Source of the DNA: Pseudopontixanthobacter vadosimaris
Lineage (GTDB): Bacteria > Pseudomonadota > Alphaproteobacteria > Sphingomonadales > Sphingomonadaceae
DNA: 64,000 bases
Direction: 5' to 3'
Assembly: GCF_012979275.1 (NCBI RefSeq)
Contig: NZ_JABASZ010000025.1
Location: forward strand, 124,001 to 188,000
Shown: in pieces, positions 31,187-40,700 of the stretch
How the letters are laid out: each line of letters begins with the position of its first letter
How positions within the stretch are numbered: the first letter of the stretch is position 1
Notes under the pieces: model-generated
Databases searched by the model: none
What the model was told of the DNA's origin: nothing
What the model saw: the letters and a program-made list of their open reading frames with translations, nothing else
Made by a program: the position numbers and the translations under genes

Positions 31187-31538
31187 CGATTATCCGTTCT
31201 TTTCCAGCGCATCGGCTGATTTCCCGCTTGTGCGGCAAATTCGCCTGATGATTGTTACATGCTTCAGATCACGGAGATGAGTTCTTAGCTTCACGAGGGA
31301 TGCAGGCCGGGATGGTTCCGACGCAGTGGTTAAGCCGCATTCGTGCCCTGCACTAGGGGCGGTGCAGAGGGCAAGGGCCAAGAGGACAAGGCGGAATGAA
31401 ACCCGATACAGAAGCCTGCCAGGTGCCGGTAATCTGCATCGTCAAGGAAGCGGGACAGGAGTTGCTGCACAGGCCCAACCCCGCTTTTCCGGTTATCAGA
31501 ACTATGCCACCGGATCGCCGCACCGGGCGGCTGACCGG
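31187..31538. other. intergenic remnant with an orphan gene start
   Basis: About 350 bp between the glycosyltransferase-like gene and lptA. On the plus strand an ATG at 31396 is preceded by GAGGACAAGGCGGA, a good ribosome-binding site. It opens MKPDTEACQVPVICIVKEAG and about 17 further residues (to roughly 31500), then runs on only as antisense of lptA. It looks like the first ~35 codons of a gene whose body has been lost. I do not recognise the protein. No RNA gene is seen here, and lptB, which commonly follows lptA, is absent. Confidence 0.45.
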
Positions 31539-32135
31539 TCAGTCCTGCGGCACCGCGAAGGTGCCGGAAACCCGGCCGCTCCCGGTCTGCTCCACATTGC
31601 CGGTCACGCTGGACGACCCCTGTGCATTGCCGTCGATGCTGGAAATGCCGGTCCGCAAATCGATCACCAGCCGACCGCCGTTCAGCGTATCGCTGCCCCG
31701 GCGCAGGCGCACGTCGCCGGCCAGCGTGATGATCCGGCGGTTGAAATCATAGACCGCGACATTGCCGCGCGCCGATTCATCGGCACGGGTAATCGTCACG
31801 CCCCCCGTCGCAGTGATGCGCTGGATGCTGAGCGATCCGGCATCGCTGTAATTCACCAGCGTGCGTGCGGCACGCAAGTTCAGCCCGGCCTGGCTGATCC
31901 GCACGTCGCCCGACAGGATCACGCGGTCCTGCCGGTCCTGCAATTCGATACGGTCGGCGGCAAAATCGACCGGCGCGTTGCTGTCATGCCCGCCGATCCC
32001 CTGCGCGCTGGCGTGAATGCCGCCCATGGCGAGCAGCGTCAGGGCGAAGGCCGCGCCGCCATTGCGGAAGGCGCGCGGCAACGCGCCAAGCGGCCGATGA
32101 ATGGCGGGATGGTTTCCAGTCTTTCTCATCGTCAC
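31539..32135 (-). CDS. lptA: LPS transport periplasmic protein LptA
   Basis: Forms the periplasmic bridge that carries LPS from the LptC side to LptD. The 198-residue product has a signal peptide (ALTLLAMGGIHASAQG, cleavage after SAQ or nearby) and an OstA-like beta-jellyroll with VDFAADRIELQDRQDRVILS, GDVRISQAGLNLRA and GDVRLRRGSDTLNGGRLVID. Its start overlaps the lptC stop (ATGA). Upstream of the pair is rnd. The usual next gene, lptB, is missing, replaced by the decayed polysaccharide patch. Confidence 0.9.
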   Translation of the reverse strand: MTMRKTGNHPAIHRPLGALPRAFRNGGAAFALTLLAMGGIHASAQGIGGHDSNAPVDFAADRIELQDRQDRVILSGDVRISQAGLNLRAARTLVNYSDAGSLSIQRITATGGVTITRADESARGNVAVYDFNRRIITLAGDVRLRRGSDTLNGGRLVIDLRTGISSIDGNAQGSSSVTGNVEQTGSGRVSGTFAVPQD

Positions 32136-32797
32136 ATCCTCAGCCTTCCGGGGTCCAGAGTCAGGCGGGCATTGCCTTCGAGAACGACAGTGCGCGCCTC
32201 GAGATCGGCTCTGATGGAATCGCCCGAGAAACTGCCCGCCGGCACCGCGCCTTCGACGCCGCCGGTGCCGGTCAGGCGCTTGCCGCGCAAGTCGATCGAC
32301 ACGCCGCGCGCCTCCATCCGGTAACCGTCCGCCGCCTCCAGCCGCACCGGGCCGGTGGCATCGACCACGTCGGTGGAGAGATCATAGGCACCGCCGCTGG
32401 TCGCCAGCCGGGCCGGGCCTTCGGGCAGCAGGATGCGGGCGACGAGTTCGCGCAGGCGCACGATGCCTTCCGCGCTGGAGCGCTGCACCGCTTCGCCTGC
32501 CATCAGGCTGAAGGGGCGGCCCGAATTATCCTTGCCCCGGTACATCGCATCGTCGACGCTGAAACGTTCGTCGATCATCGCCACCTTGGTGCGGTCGAGC
32601 AGGAAGCTGACCTCGCCCCGGGGCGAAAGCGGGGTGATGACCATCAGCGCGACCAGCACGCCCACGCCCATCGGCAGGACCGCGCCGAGCAGCCCGATCA
32701 GCCGGTCGTGCGTGCCTCCGGGCGCAGCGAATTGCTGCCGCGCACCGCGCAGCCGCTTCGCTTCCTGCGTTTCAATCCGTGCCGTGTGTTCCATCAT
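32132..32797 (-). CDS. lptC: LPS export protein LptC
   Basis: Bitopic inner-membrane protein that takes LPS from LptBFG and hands it to LptA. The 221-residue product has one N-terminal membrane segment (about 36-55, LLGAVLPMGVGVLVALMVIT) and a periplasmic domain of the LptC/OstA type (DLSTDVVDATGPVRLEAADG, MEARGVSIDLRGKRLTGTGG). Two consecutive ATGs (32797, 32794) are possible. It follows rnd by 21 bp and overlaps lptA by 4 bp, so rnd-lptC-lptA is one operon. Confidence 0.9.
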   Translation of the reverse strand: MMEHTARIETQEAKRLRGARQQFAAPGGTHDRLIGLLGAVLPMGVGVLVALMVITPLSPRGEVSFLLDRTKVAMIDERFSVDDAMYRGKDNSGRPFSLMAGEAVQRSSAEGIVRLRELVARILLPEGPARLATSGGAYDLSTDVVDATGPVRLEAADGYRMEARGVSIDLRGKRLTGTGGVEGAVPAGSFSGDSIRADLEARTVVLEGNARLTLDPGRLRM

Positions 32798-32818
32798 TAT
32801 TCCATACGCACGAATGTC

Positions 32819-33436
32819 CTATTCGTGGCTGAATATGTCCTTGTCGGCCCAGCCCGCGATGTCGAGCAGGGCGCGCGCGGGCAGGAAATCGAAACAGGCC
32901 TGGGCCAGGTCCATGCGCCCCTCGCGCTCCAGCCGTTCGACCAGCACGTCGCGCATGGCGTGAAGATACCGCACGTCGGAGGCGGCATATTCGCGCTGCG
33001 CCTCGCTGAGTTCGGGCGCGCCCCAGTCGCTCGACTGCTGCTGCTTGGAAATATCCGCCCCGATCAACTCGCTGGCGAGGTTCTTCAATCCGTGCCGGTC
33101 GGTATAGGTCCGCACCAGCTTGCTGGCGATCTTCGTGCAGAAGACGGGCGCGGCCAGCACGCCCATGTAATACTGGATCGCGGCGATGTCGAAGCGGCCG
33201 AAATGATACAGTTTCACCCGCGCAGGATCGGCCAGCACCGCCTTCAGATTGGGTGCGCTGTAGGAACTGCCGGGGGCGAAGCGCACCAGGTGTTCGTCGC
33301 CCTTGCCATCGCTGATCTGCAAGACGCAGAGCCGGTCGCGCGGGGTGACGAGGCCCATGGTTTCGGTGTCGACGGCGACATCGCCGGGGGCCAGCACGTC
33401 GGCGGGCAGGTCTTCTTCGTGGAAATGGACTGTCAT
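32819..33436 (-). CDS. rnd: ribonuclease D-type 3'-5' exonuclease
   Basis: A DEDD-family exoribonuclease that trims 3' ends of structured RNA. The product is 205 residues, made up of the exonuclease domain alone: VAVDTETMGL with Asp23/Glu25, KLYHFGRFDIAAI with the second Asp near 83, and REYAASDVRYLHAM with the Tyr/Asp pair near 153-157. The HRDC domains of the longer E. coli enzyme are absent, which is common in alphaproteobacteria. It heads the rnd-lptC-lptA operon and is divergent from ung across about 95 bp. Confidence 0.9.
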   Translation of the reverse strand: MTVHFHEEDLPADVLAPGDVAVDTETMGLVTPRDRLCVLQISDGKGDEHLVRFAPGSSYSAPNLKAVLADPARVKLYHFGRFDIAAIQYYMGVLAAPVFCTKIASKLVRTYTDRHGLKNLASELIGADISKQQQSSDWGAPELSEAQREYAASDVRYLHAMRDVLVERLEREGRMDLAQACFDFLPARALLDIAGWADKDIFSHE

Positions 33437-33531
33437 GCGGCGGCCTTAAGCCGACTCGGCGTCGAGGGGAAGGGCAGAACGGCTGGCTCTGGTGCTGGCT
33501 CCGGTGAAGCGTCTTCGCTAGGGCAGCGCCG

Positions 33532-34236
33532 ATGGACGACGATTTTCCCGAACGCTGCCCCAATAGCTGGCGCGCTGCGCTCGAACCGGTGCTGACTTCC
33601 GCAGAAGGGCTGCGCCTGCAGGATTGGCTGCGCGGGCAGGAAGCGGCGGGCGTCACCATCCATCCGCCGCGAGAGCACCGGCTGCGCGCCTTCGCGCTGA
33701 CGCCGCTGGAGGCGGTGAAGGCCGTGATCCTGGGGCAGGACCCCTATCACGGGCCGGGTCAGGCGAACGGCCTCGCCTTTTCCGTGGGGGAGGGGATCAG
33801 GATCCCGCCGAGCCTGCGGAACATTCACCGCGAGCTGGCAAGCGATTTGGGCCTCGCGCCGCCCGATCACGGCAATCTGGAACCTTGGGCGCGGAGCGGC
33901 GTGCTGCTGCTCAATGCTGCGCTCAGCGTGGAGGAAGGCGCTGCGGGCAGCCATGCGGGCAAGGGGTGGGAGGCGGTTGCCGACGCCGCTCTGGCCGCGC
34001 TGGCCCGGCGCGATGTGCCGACCGCCTTCATCTTGTGGGGCAGCCATGCACAGGCCCGCGCGGCGCGCGTTACCACCTTGCGCGAAGCCTTGGCAGAGGG
34101 GCGTCACCACGCGATCACCAGCCCGCATCCCAGCCCGCTGTCTGCCTATCGCGGCTTCTTCGGCAGCCGCCCCTTCAGCCGCACGAATGCCTTTCTGGAA
34201 GCGAGCGGGCGAGAGCCGGTGGACTGGCGGCTGTAG
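33532..34236 (+). CDS. ung: uracil-DNA glycosylase
   Basis: Removes uracil from DNA to start base-excision repair. The 234-residue family 1 enzyme has VILGQDPYHGPGQANGLAFS with the catalytic Asp70, LLLNAALSVEEGAAGSHAGKGW, and the HPSPLSAYRGFFGSRPFS loop with the catalytic His near residue 199. All motifs are intact. It is alone on the plus strand, with a low-complexity intergenic region and an accessory patch downstream. Confidence 0.96.
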   Translation: MDDDFPERCPNSWRAALEPVLTSAEGLRLQDWLRGQEAAGVTIHPPREHRLRAFALTPLEAVKAVILGQDPYHGPGQANGLAFSVGEGIRIPPSLRNIHRELASDLGLAPPDHGNLEPWARSGVLLLNAALSVEEGAAGSHAGKGWEAVADAALAALARRDVPTAFILWGSHAQARAARVTTLREALAEGRHHAITSPHPSPLSAYRGFFGSRPFSRTNAFLEASGREPVDWRL

Positions 34237-34626
34237 GCGCCGCGCAAAGTGCGCCAGCGCGGGCGATGGAACACATGGAACACGGTCCTTGTGGCGAAAT
34301 TTCGGGGGGCCGGAAGGCGAGTGCATCCACCCCGCCTGCCATGAAGCCGGAATGTAGGAAAGTTGCGGCTGTCCGGGCAGTCAAATCGGAGAAGCGCCTG
34401 CACGGAAGGGACTTACGCGGCCCTTTCGTCAGCCCCTGCCTTACCTGATAACGGGCCTGCGACCCCAGCCGCAACACAATGGTCGATGAGGCGAATCCCG
34501 CCGCCCGGCTGACCGGCCGCTATTGCTGCTATTGCGAAAAAAGCGGCTGGGCAGCTAACGACCCACTTGTGCACGCTCTGCTAACGTTACAGAATGTGAG
34601 TAAGGTAGTGTCGCGGGAGGCCTCTA
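34237..34626. other. intergenic region with one copy of a short repeat
   Basis: About 390 bp after ung. No gene, tRNA or terminator is evident. GC drops toward the right end. Bases 34537-34567 hold a copy of the AAAAGCGG...GGCAGCTAACGACCCA repeat also found at 35427-35457. The last 60 bp (GTTACAGAATGTG..., then GGGAGG) carry the ribosome-binding site of the Sel1 gene. Confidence 0.55.
34537..34567 (+). repeat. 31-bp repeat, copy A
   Basis: Imperfect direct repeat of 35427-35457: AAAAGCGG, three differing bases, GGCAGCTAACGACCCA, one differing base, TTG; 27 of 31 bases agree. It lies left of the Sel1 gene. Confidence 0.75.
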
Positions 34627-35334
34627 GTGCGGAAAGAAATACTGACTTTTGCGTTCGGTTTGATGATGTTGCCCTCGCAAGGAGTTGCGCAAACCGGCAG
34701 CGACCTGATCCCGGCTCTCGAGCAGCTTGCGGCAAAGAATAATGCAGAAGCAATCTACCACTTGGGCATGGCCTATCACACAGGCGCCGGCCTGCCGAGG
34801 AACCCGGCAAAAGCTCTCGAGATGTTCCGTCAAGCGGCAGCGCAGGGCGACGTGTTGGCATCCTATAAGCTTGGATGCTTCTATGATGGACAGGGCGGAA
34901 CGCTCGTCCAGCAGGATGCCGAGACAGCGTTGAGGCACAAGTTGGTAGCGGCTGAGGCCGGCTATGCACTGGCGCAGCAAGACGTGGCGGCACTATATGC
35001 CGCTCAAAGAGACTGGGCTTCTGCAGTTCAGTGGCTGGAGAAGGCGATGCTCCAAGGCTGGCCCGATGCTCTTTCAGCATATGCCTCAGTTCATAATAGT
35101 GCTGAGGGTGTTAAGCCCAACCCGGTCAAAACCGCGGCTTACTTTCGCATTTTCCTCGACCGAACAGAGGGAAGCGAAAGACAACGTGAATGGCTTTCGA
35201 CATTTGAGGAACAGATGACGGCGGAGCAGCGCCAAGAGGTAGATGAAATCGTTCGATCCTACCGTCCGGCTCCTACAGCGCTCACGATCAAAGCCTTGTC
35301 AGGCCAGCGGGCCGCGACGGAACTGGTCTCCTGA
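34627..35334 (+). CDS. Sel1-repeat protein, exported
   Basis: A 235-residue protein with a signal peptide (about 1-21, cleavage near GVAQ) and Sel1-type solenoid repeats: AEAIYHLGMAYHTGAGLPRN, PAKALEMFRQAAAQGDVLAS, YKLGCFYDGQGGTLVQQDAE and later weaker copies to about residue 165. Sel1 proteins act as protein-interaction scaffolds; the partner is unknown. The start is a GTG at 34627 with GGGAGG ten bases upstream. Base composition is lower in GC and codon use is more mixed than in the flanking ung and gltD genes, and short direct repeats lie on both sides, which suggests acquisition. Confidence 0.8.
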   Translation: MRKEILTFAFGLMMLPSQGVAQTGSDLIPALEQLAAKNNAEAIYHLGMAYHTGAGLPRNPAKALEMFRQAAAQGDVLASYKLGCFYDGQGGTLVQQDAETALRHKLVAAEAGYALAQQDVAALYAAQRDWASAVQWLEKAMLQGWPDALSAYASVHNSAEGVKPNPVKTAAYFRIFLDRTEGSERQREWLSTFEEQMTAEQRQEVDEIVRSYRPAPTALTIKALSGQRAATELVS

Positions 35335-35390
35335 TCAAATTCCACTTTCCACCCCTCGCTCAAACATTCTCGATTCCACAGACAGCGCCT

Positions 35391-35408
35391 GAAAGCGGAC
35401 AGGCGGCT
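35391..35408 (+). repeat. partial copy of the AAAGCGGACAGGC repeat
   Basis: GAAAGCGGACAGGCGGCT here resembles AAAAGCGGACAGGCAGCT at 35427, 36 bp later, so two partial units stand in tandem downstream of the Sel1 gene. Confidence 0.55.
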
Positions 35409-35426
35409 TCGCCACACTCCGGTAAG

Positions 35427-35457
35427 AAAAGCGGACAGGCAGCTAACGACCCAATTG
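35427..35457 (+). repeat. 31-bp repeat, copy B
   Basis: Matches 34537-34567 in 27 of 31 positions, with the identical core GGCAGCTAACGACCCA. Lies right of the Sel1 gene, before the interrupted secreted-protein gene. Confidence 0.75.
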
Positions 35458-35483
35458 CGGTCATTCGATTAGAAAGCGGGAGG

Positions 35484-36044
35484 TTAGTTGCCGGTCTGGT
35501 AAATGGCAGTCGCCAACACCTGCACCCTGTCCAGTCGCTCACCCGATTTGTCCGCTCGGCTGATGGTTATTGACAAGGCGGGGTCTTCCCGACTGCGAAA
35601 CACCGTGGTCGCCATCTCACCTTTCCCTGCCGAATTCTCGGACTGCCACCTCTGGTTGAAGTCAGGCGAGGAAAGGACGCTCTCAACGCTCGGTTGGAGG
35701 TCTACCCCGCCGCCGCCAGTGATGTGACACATCGGTAACTGGTCTGACACAACAAGGACATAGCCTGCATTTGGTGTCGAATTGATTCGCCAATAGTGAT
35801 TGGCCCTCCGGAGCTGGGCCGGTGGAAGGTTCACCTCCTCCACTCGATCGACGAGGCCCATCTGCGACCCGAGGCCGACAGCCTCAATGAACGGGCCGGT
35901 TCCCTCCGCCCAGCTTGCAGGGTTCAGCAATTATTCCTCGCACCCGCGCAGTGCGCCATCGAACCCTTTCTCAAGGTCCGGCTCGGCGTGAGCAGGTGAG
36001 GCAAGAGCGAAGAAGACGAGGGTGGCGGGAAGCAAGTATTGCAT
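35484..36044 (-). pseudogene. secreted protein of unknown function interrupted by an in-frame TAA
   Basis: One frame of 187 codons from the ATG at 36044. It opens with a clear signal peptide (MQYLLPATLVFFALASPAHA, cleavage after AHA), then EPDLEKGFDGALRGCEE, a TAA at 35933-35931, and continues in the same frame LLNPASWAEGTGPFIEAVG through to the stop at 35484. The part after the stop is coherent and matches an exported domain with Cys in PMCHITGGGGVD. A TTG right after the stop could restart translation, but the product would lack the signal. I do not recognise the family. Base composition is lower in GC than the core genes around it. Confidence 0.7.
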
Positions 36045-36312
36045 TGTATGAGTGCTACAGCCGAAAGCGTCCGCATTCCACCCCAATGTCAGACATACGT
36101 CGATATCACGCGACAGCCTTAAAGCTGCCGTGACCGTTTGAGGCAAGTTGCCGCTGAAATGCGCATCGCCTCTTTCGTGCGGGTTTGGTGGGTGGCGAAC
36201 ACGGAACTCCCGCTACGAGTGCTCGGTCAAGCCGACCAAACGATGCCAGCATCGCACATCCCGGCACCGTAGCCGCGTATGAGAAAAGCGAGGAGGGGCG
36301 GGAAACCCCCAA

Positions 36313-37749
36313 TCAGCGCGGCAGGTCGGTCGTGCCCATCAGGGCCTCGTCCACGCTGGCGGCACATTGGCGGCCTTCGCGGATGGCCCAGACCACCAGG
36401 CTCTGGCCCCGGCGCATGTCGCCGCAGGCGAAGACATTGCCCTCGCTGGTCCGGTAATCCTGCACATTGGCCGCCACGCTGCCGCGTTCGTTCAGCCGCA
36501 CCCCGGACTGGTCGAGCATTCCGGTGCGGAGCGAGCCGGTGAAGCCCATGGCCAGCAGGATGAGATCGGCCTTCAGGGTGAAGGCGCTGCCCTCCACCTC
36601 GCGCATGGTTCCGTCCTGCCATTCGGCCCGCACGCATTCCAGCGCCGCAACCTGCCCGTCTTCCGCCAGCACGCGCTTGGCCAGCACGGCCCAGTCGCGC
36701 GCCGCGCCTTCCTCGTGGCTGGACGAGGTCCGCATCTTCAGCGGCCAGTCGGGCCAGGTCAGCAGCTTGTCTTCCTTCACAGGCGGCTGCGGCATGATCT
36801 CCAGCTGGGTGACGCTGGCCGCGCCCTGCCGGTTGGATGTGCCGACGCAATCGCTGCCGGTGTCGCCGCCGCCGATGACGATGACATGCTTGCCGGTCGC
36901 GGTCAGGCTGCCGCGCGGTGCGGCGCGCACCTCGTCATCGCCCGCATTGCGCTTGTTCTGCTGGGTCAGGAATTCCATTGCCAGCCGCACGCCGGGCAGT
37001 TCGGAACCCGGTATCTCCAGCCGCCGCGCCTGTTCCGCGCCGCCGGACAGCACCACCGCATCGAAATTGTCCTGCAGGCTGCGGAAGGACACATCCACGC
37101 CGACCTCGCGCGATGTCTTGAAGGTCACGCCTTCGGATTCCATCTGCACCGCACGGCGGTTGATCAGGTGCTTTTCCATCTTGAAGTCGGGAATGCCATA
37201 GCGCAGCAATCCGCCGATCCGGTCGTTCTTCTCGAACACGACAGCGCTGTGCCCCGCGCGGGCGAGCTGCTGCGCGCAGGCGAGGCCCGCCGGGCCGGAC
37301 CCGATCACCGCCACCCGTCGCCCGGTCGCCCGGCGCGGCTTCACCGGCGTGATCCAGCCTTCCTGCCAGCCGCGGTCGACGATGGCGCATTCGATGCTCT
37401 TGATCGTGACCGGCTGGTCGGTGATGTTGAGCGTGCAGGCCGCCTCGCAAGGGGCAGGGCAGATGCGTCCGGTGAATTCGGGGAAATTGTTGGTGGAATG
37501 CAGCACGTCGAGCGCATTGCGCCAGTCATCCTCATAGACCAGGTGGTTCCAGTCGGGGATGATGTTGTTCACCGGGCAGCCGGTGTGGCAGAAGGGGATG
37601 CCGCAATTCATGCAGCGCGCCGCCTGCAGTTTCAGCTTTTCCGCATCATGCGGGCGGGTGAACTCCTTGTAATGCTTCAGGCGTTCTTCGGGCGGGTCGT
37701 AGCTCCGCTCCTGCCGCTCGATCTCGAGAAATCCGGTTTCCTTGCCCAT
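36313..37749 (-). CDS. gltD: glutamate synthase small subunit (NADPH)
   Basis: The flavoprotein subunit of GOGAT; it passes electrons from NADPH to the large subunit, which makes glutamate from 2-oxoglutarate and glutamine. The 478-residue product has N-terminal Fe-S cysteines ([17 protein letters not shown] and [13 protein letters not shown]), the FAD-binding [17 protein letters not shown], and the NADPH-binding [15 protein letters not shown]. The start at 37749 ([13 protein letters not shown]) fits the family; upstream frame overlaps gltB. It lies 5 bp after gltB, as a gltBD operon. Next to it in the window are glutamate dehydrogenase and GlnE. Confidence 0.96.
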   Translation of the reverse strand: MGKETGFLEIERQERSYDPPEERLKHYKEFTRPHDAEKLKLQAARCMNCGIPFCHTGCPVNNIIPDWNHLVYEDDWRNALDVLHSTNNFPEFTGRICPAPCEAACTLNITDQPVTIKSIECAIVDRGWQEGWITPVKPRRATGRRVAVIGSGPAGLACAQQLARAGHSAVVFEKNDRIGGLLRYGIPDFKMEKHLINRRAVQMESEGVTFKTSREVGVDVSFRSLQDNFDAVVLSGGAEQARRLEIPGSELPGVRLAMEFLTQQNKRNAGDDEVRAAPRGSLTATGKHVIVIGGGDTGSDCVGTSNRQGAASVTQLEIMPQPPVKEDKLLTWPDWPLKMRTSSSHEEGAARDWAVLAKRVLAEDGQVAALECVRAEWQDGTMREVEGSAFTLKADLILLAMGFTGSLRTGMLDQSGVRLNERGSVAANVQDYRTSEGNVFACGDMRRGQSLVVWAIREGRQCAASVDEALMGTTDLPR

Positions 37750-37754
37750 GGCCT

Positions 37755-40700
37755 CTACTCCGCCGCCCCCATCTGTTCGAAGCCCGCCTGTTCCGCTTCC
37801 GCTTCCAGCAATTCCAGCGCCCTTGCATAATCGCGCGGCATGATCTTGACGAACTGTCCCAGCGCCTTGTCCCAATCCGCCAGCAATTCCGCCGCCCGTG
37901 CCGATCCGGTGTGCATCCGGTGCCTCTCGACCAGGATCTTCAGCCTTGCGGCATCATGGCGGAGCATGTCGCCCATGCCGAAATCCGTCACGCTGCGCGG
38001 GCGCTGGGCAGGGCGGCCCGCCGCGCCCATCGGTCCCTCGTAATCCGCGTCGCCGGATATGGGCGAGAGATCGACCATGGCGTGATTGCACAATTTGCTG
38101 AACCTGCCGTGCGGATCATAGACATAGGCCAGCCCGCCCGACATGCCGGCCGCGAAATTGCGCCCGGTCTCGCCCAGCACCACCACGACGCCGCCGGTCA
38201 TATATTCGCAGGCGTGATCGCCTGTCCCCTCGACCACCGCGATGGCGCCGGAATTGCGCACCGCGAAGCGTTCGCCCGCCACGCCGCCGAAATAGGCCTC
38301 CCCCGCGATCGCGCCATACAGCACGGTGTTGCCGACGATGATGTTCTGCGTCGGGTCGCGGTCCACATCGGGCTGGCGCACCACGATGCGCCCGCCGGAC
38401 AGCCCCTTGCCGACATAATCGTTGCAATCGCCGGTCAGATCGAGCGTGACGCCATGCGCGGCCCATGCGCCGAAGCTCTGCCCCGCGACGCCGGTAAAGC
38501 TGATGCGGATCGTCTCGGGCGGGAGGCCGGCATGGCCATGCGCGCGCGCGATTTCGCCCGACAGCATCGCCCCCACGGTGCGGTGCACATTGCGGATCTC
38601 GCGCGTCAGATGCACCGGCTCGCCATGTTTCAGCGCGCCTTCGCAGGCGGCGATCAGCTCATTGTCCATCGCGCCGTCCATGCCGTGGTCCTGCTCCATC
38701 GTCTGGCGCAGGGGGCTGACATGGTGCGTTTCCACCTGGTGCAGCAGCCGCGACAGGTCGACACCATCCGCCTTCCAGTGGCGTACCGCCCGGCTGCTAT
38801 CCAGGCGATCGACCCGGCCCACCATGTCGTCGACGGTGCGAAAGCCCATCTCGGCCATGATGCCGCGCAGTTCCTCGGCCATGAAGAAGAAGTAATTGAT
38901 GACATGTTCGGGCGTGCCGGTGAATTTCCGGCGTAATTCGGGGTTCTGGGTGGCGACGCCGACGGGGCAGGTGTTCAGATGGCATTTGCGCATCATGATG
39001 CATCCCGCCGCGATCAGCGGAGCGGTTGCGAAGCCGAATTCATCCGCGCCGAGCAGCGCGCCGATGGCGACGTCGCGCCCGGTGCGCAGGCCGCCATCGA
39101 CCTGCACCGCGATCCGGCTGCGCAGATCGTTCAGCATCAGCGTCTGCTGCGTTTCGGCAAGGCCGATTTCCCACGGGCTGCCGGCATGGGTCAGGCTGGT
39201 GAGCGGGCTGGCCCCGGTGCCGCCTTCATAGCCCGACACGGTCAGGTGGTCCGCCCGCGCCTTGGACACGCCGGCGGCCACGGTGCCGATGCCCACTTCC
39301 GACACCAGCTTCACTGAAATGCGCGCCTCGCGGTTCACATTCTTCAGATCGTGGATCAGCTGGGCCAGATCCTCGATCGAATAGATGTCGTGATGCGGCG
39401 GGGGCGAGATCAGCCCGACGCCGGGGGTGGAATGGCGCACGGCGGCAATGGCCTTGTCCACCTTGTGCCCCGGCAATTGCCCGCCTTCGCCGGGCTTCGC
39501 GCCCTGCGCCATCTTGATCTGGATATCGTCGGAATTGACGAGATATTCCGTCGTCACGCCGAAGCGGCCCGAAGCGACCTGCTTGATCCGGCTGCGGCGG
39601 GAATCGCCATTGGCCATCGGCTGGAACCGGTCGACCTCCTCGCCCCCTTCGCCGGTATTGGACCGCCCGCCGATGCGGTTCATGGCGATGGCGAGCGTAC
39701 TATGCGCCTCGATACTGATGGAGCCATAGCTCATCGCCCCGGTCGAGAATCGCTTCACGATGTCCTCTGCCGGTTCGACATCCTCCAGCGGAATCGCCTG
39801 GTCCGCCTTGCGGAATTCCATCAGCCCGCGAATGGTCAGCAGGCGTTCGGACTGTTCGTTGATCGCCTTGGCATATTCGGCGTAATTGGCCGGATTGTTG
39901 CCGCGCACCGCATGCTGCAGATTGGCGACCGTGGTCGGAGTCCAGGCGTGATCCTCGCCCCGCAGGCGGTATTGATAGATGCCGCCGGTATCCAGCATCC
40001 CGCGATAGAGCGGATTGTCGCCATGGGCGAGGCTGTGCCGCCGCACCGTCTCCTCCGCCACCTGGTGCAGGCCGATGCCCTCGATGCTGGTGGCGGTGCC
40101 GGTGAAATAGGCGTCCACGAAGGGCGTGGACAGCCCGACCGCGTCGAAGATCTGCGCGCCGCAATAGGATTGATAGGTCGATATGCCCATCTTGGACATG
40201 ACCTTCAGGATGCCCTTGCCGATAGCCTTGACGTAATTCGCCTCGACCTCGGCGGCGGACAGATGCGGGACTTTCGAAGCGCGCAGATCTTCCAGCGTTT
40301 CGAACGCGAGATAGGGATTGACCGCTTCCGCGCCGTAACCCGCCAGCGCGCAGAAATGATGCACCTCGCGCGCCTCGCCCGTCTCGATGACCAGCCCGGT
40401 CTGCATCCGCAGGCCCTGCCGCACCAGATGGTGATGCACGGCGGAGGTCGCGAGCAGGGCGGGCATCGGCACGCGGTTCTCGCCCTGCGCCCGGTCGGAC
40501 AGGATCAATATATTGTGGTCGAGCAGCACGGCATCGGTCGCCGCCCAGCACATTTCCTTGATCGCCATCTCCAGCCCGTCCGCGCCGGTGGCCGCATCCC
40601 AGGTGATGTCGATGGTGGCGCAGCGAAACGCGCCGTCGAGGCTGCTTTCGACCGAGCGGATCTTGGCGAGATCGAGATTGGTCAGGATCGGCTGCGATAC

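Noticed and set aside
34237-35483. Possible mobile element around the Sel1 gene
   Set aside because: There is no transposase, integrase, terminal inverted repeat or target-site duplication. Only the short direct repeats are supported.
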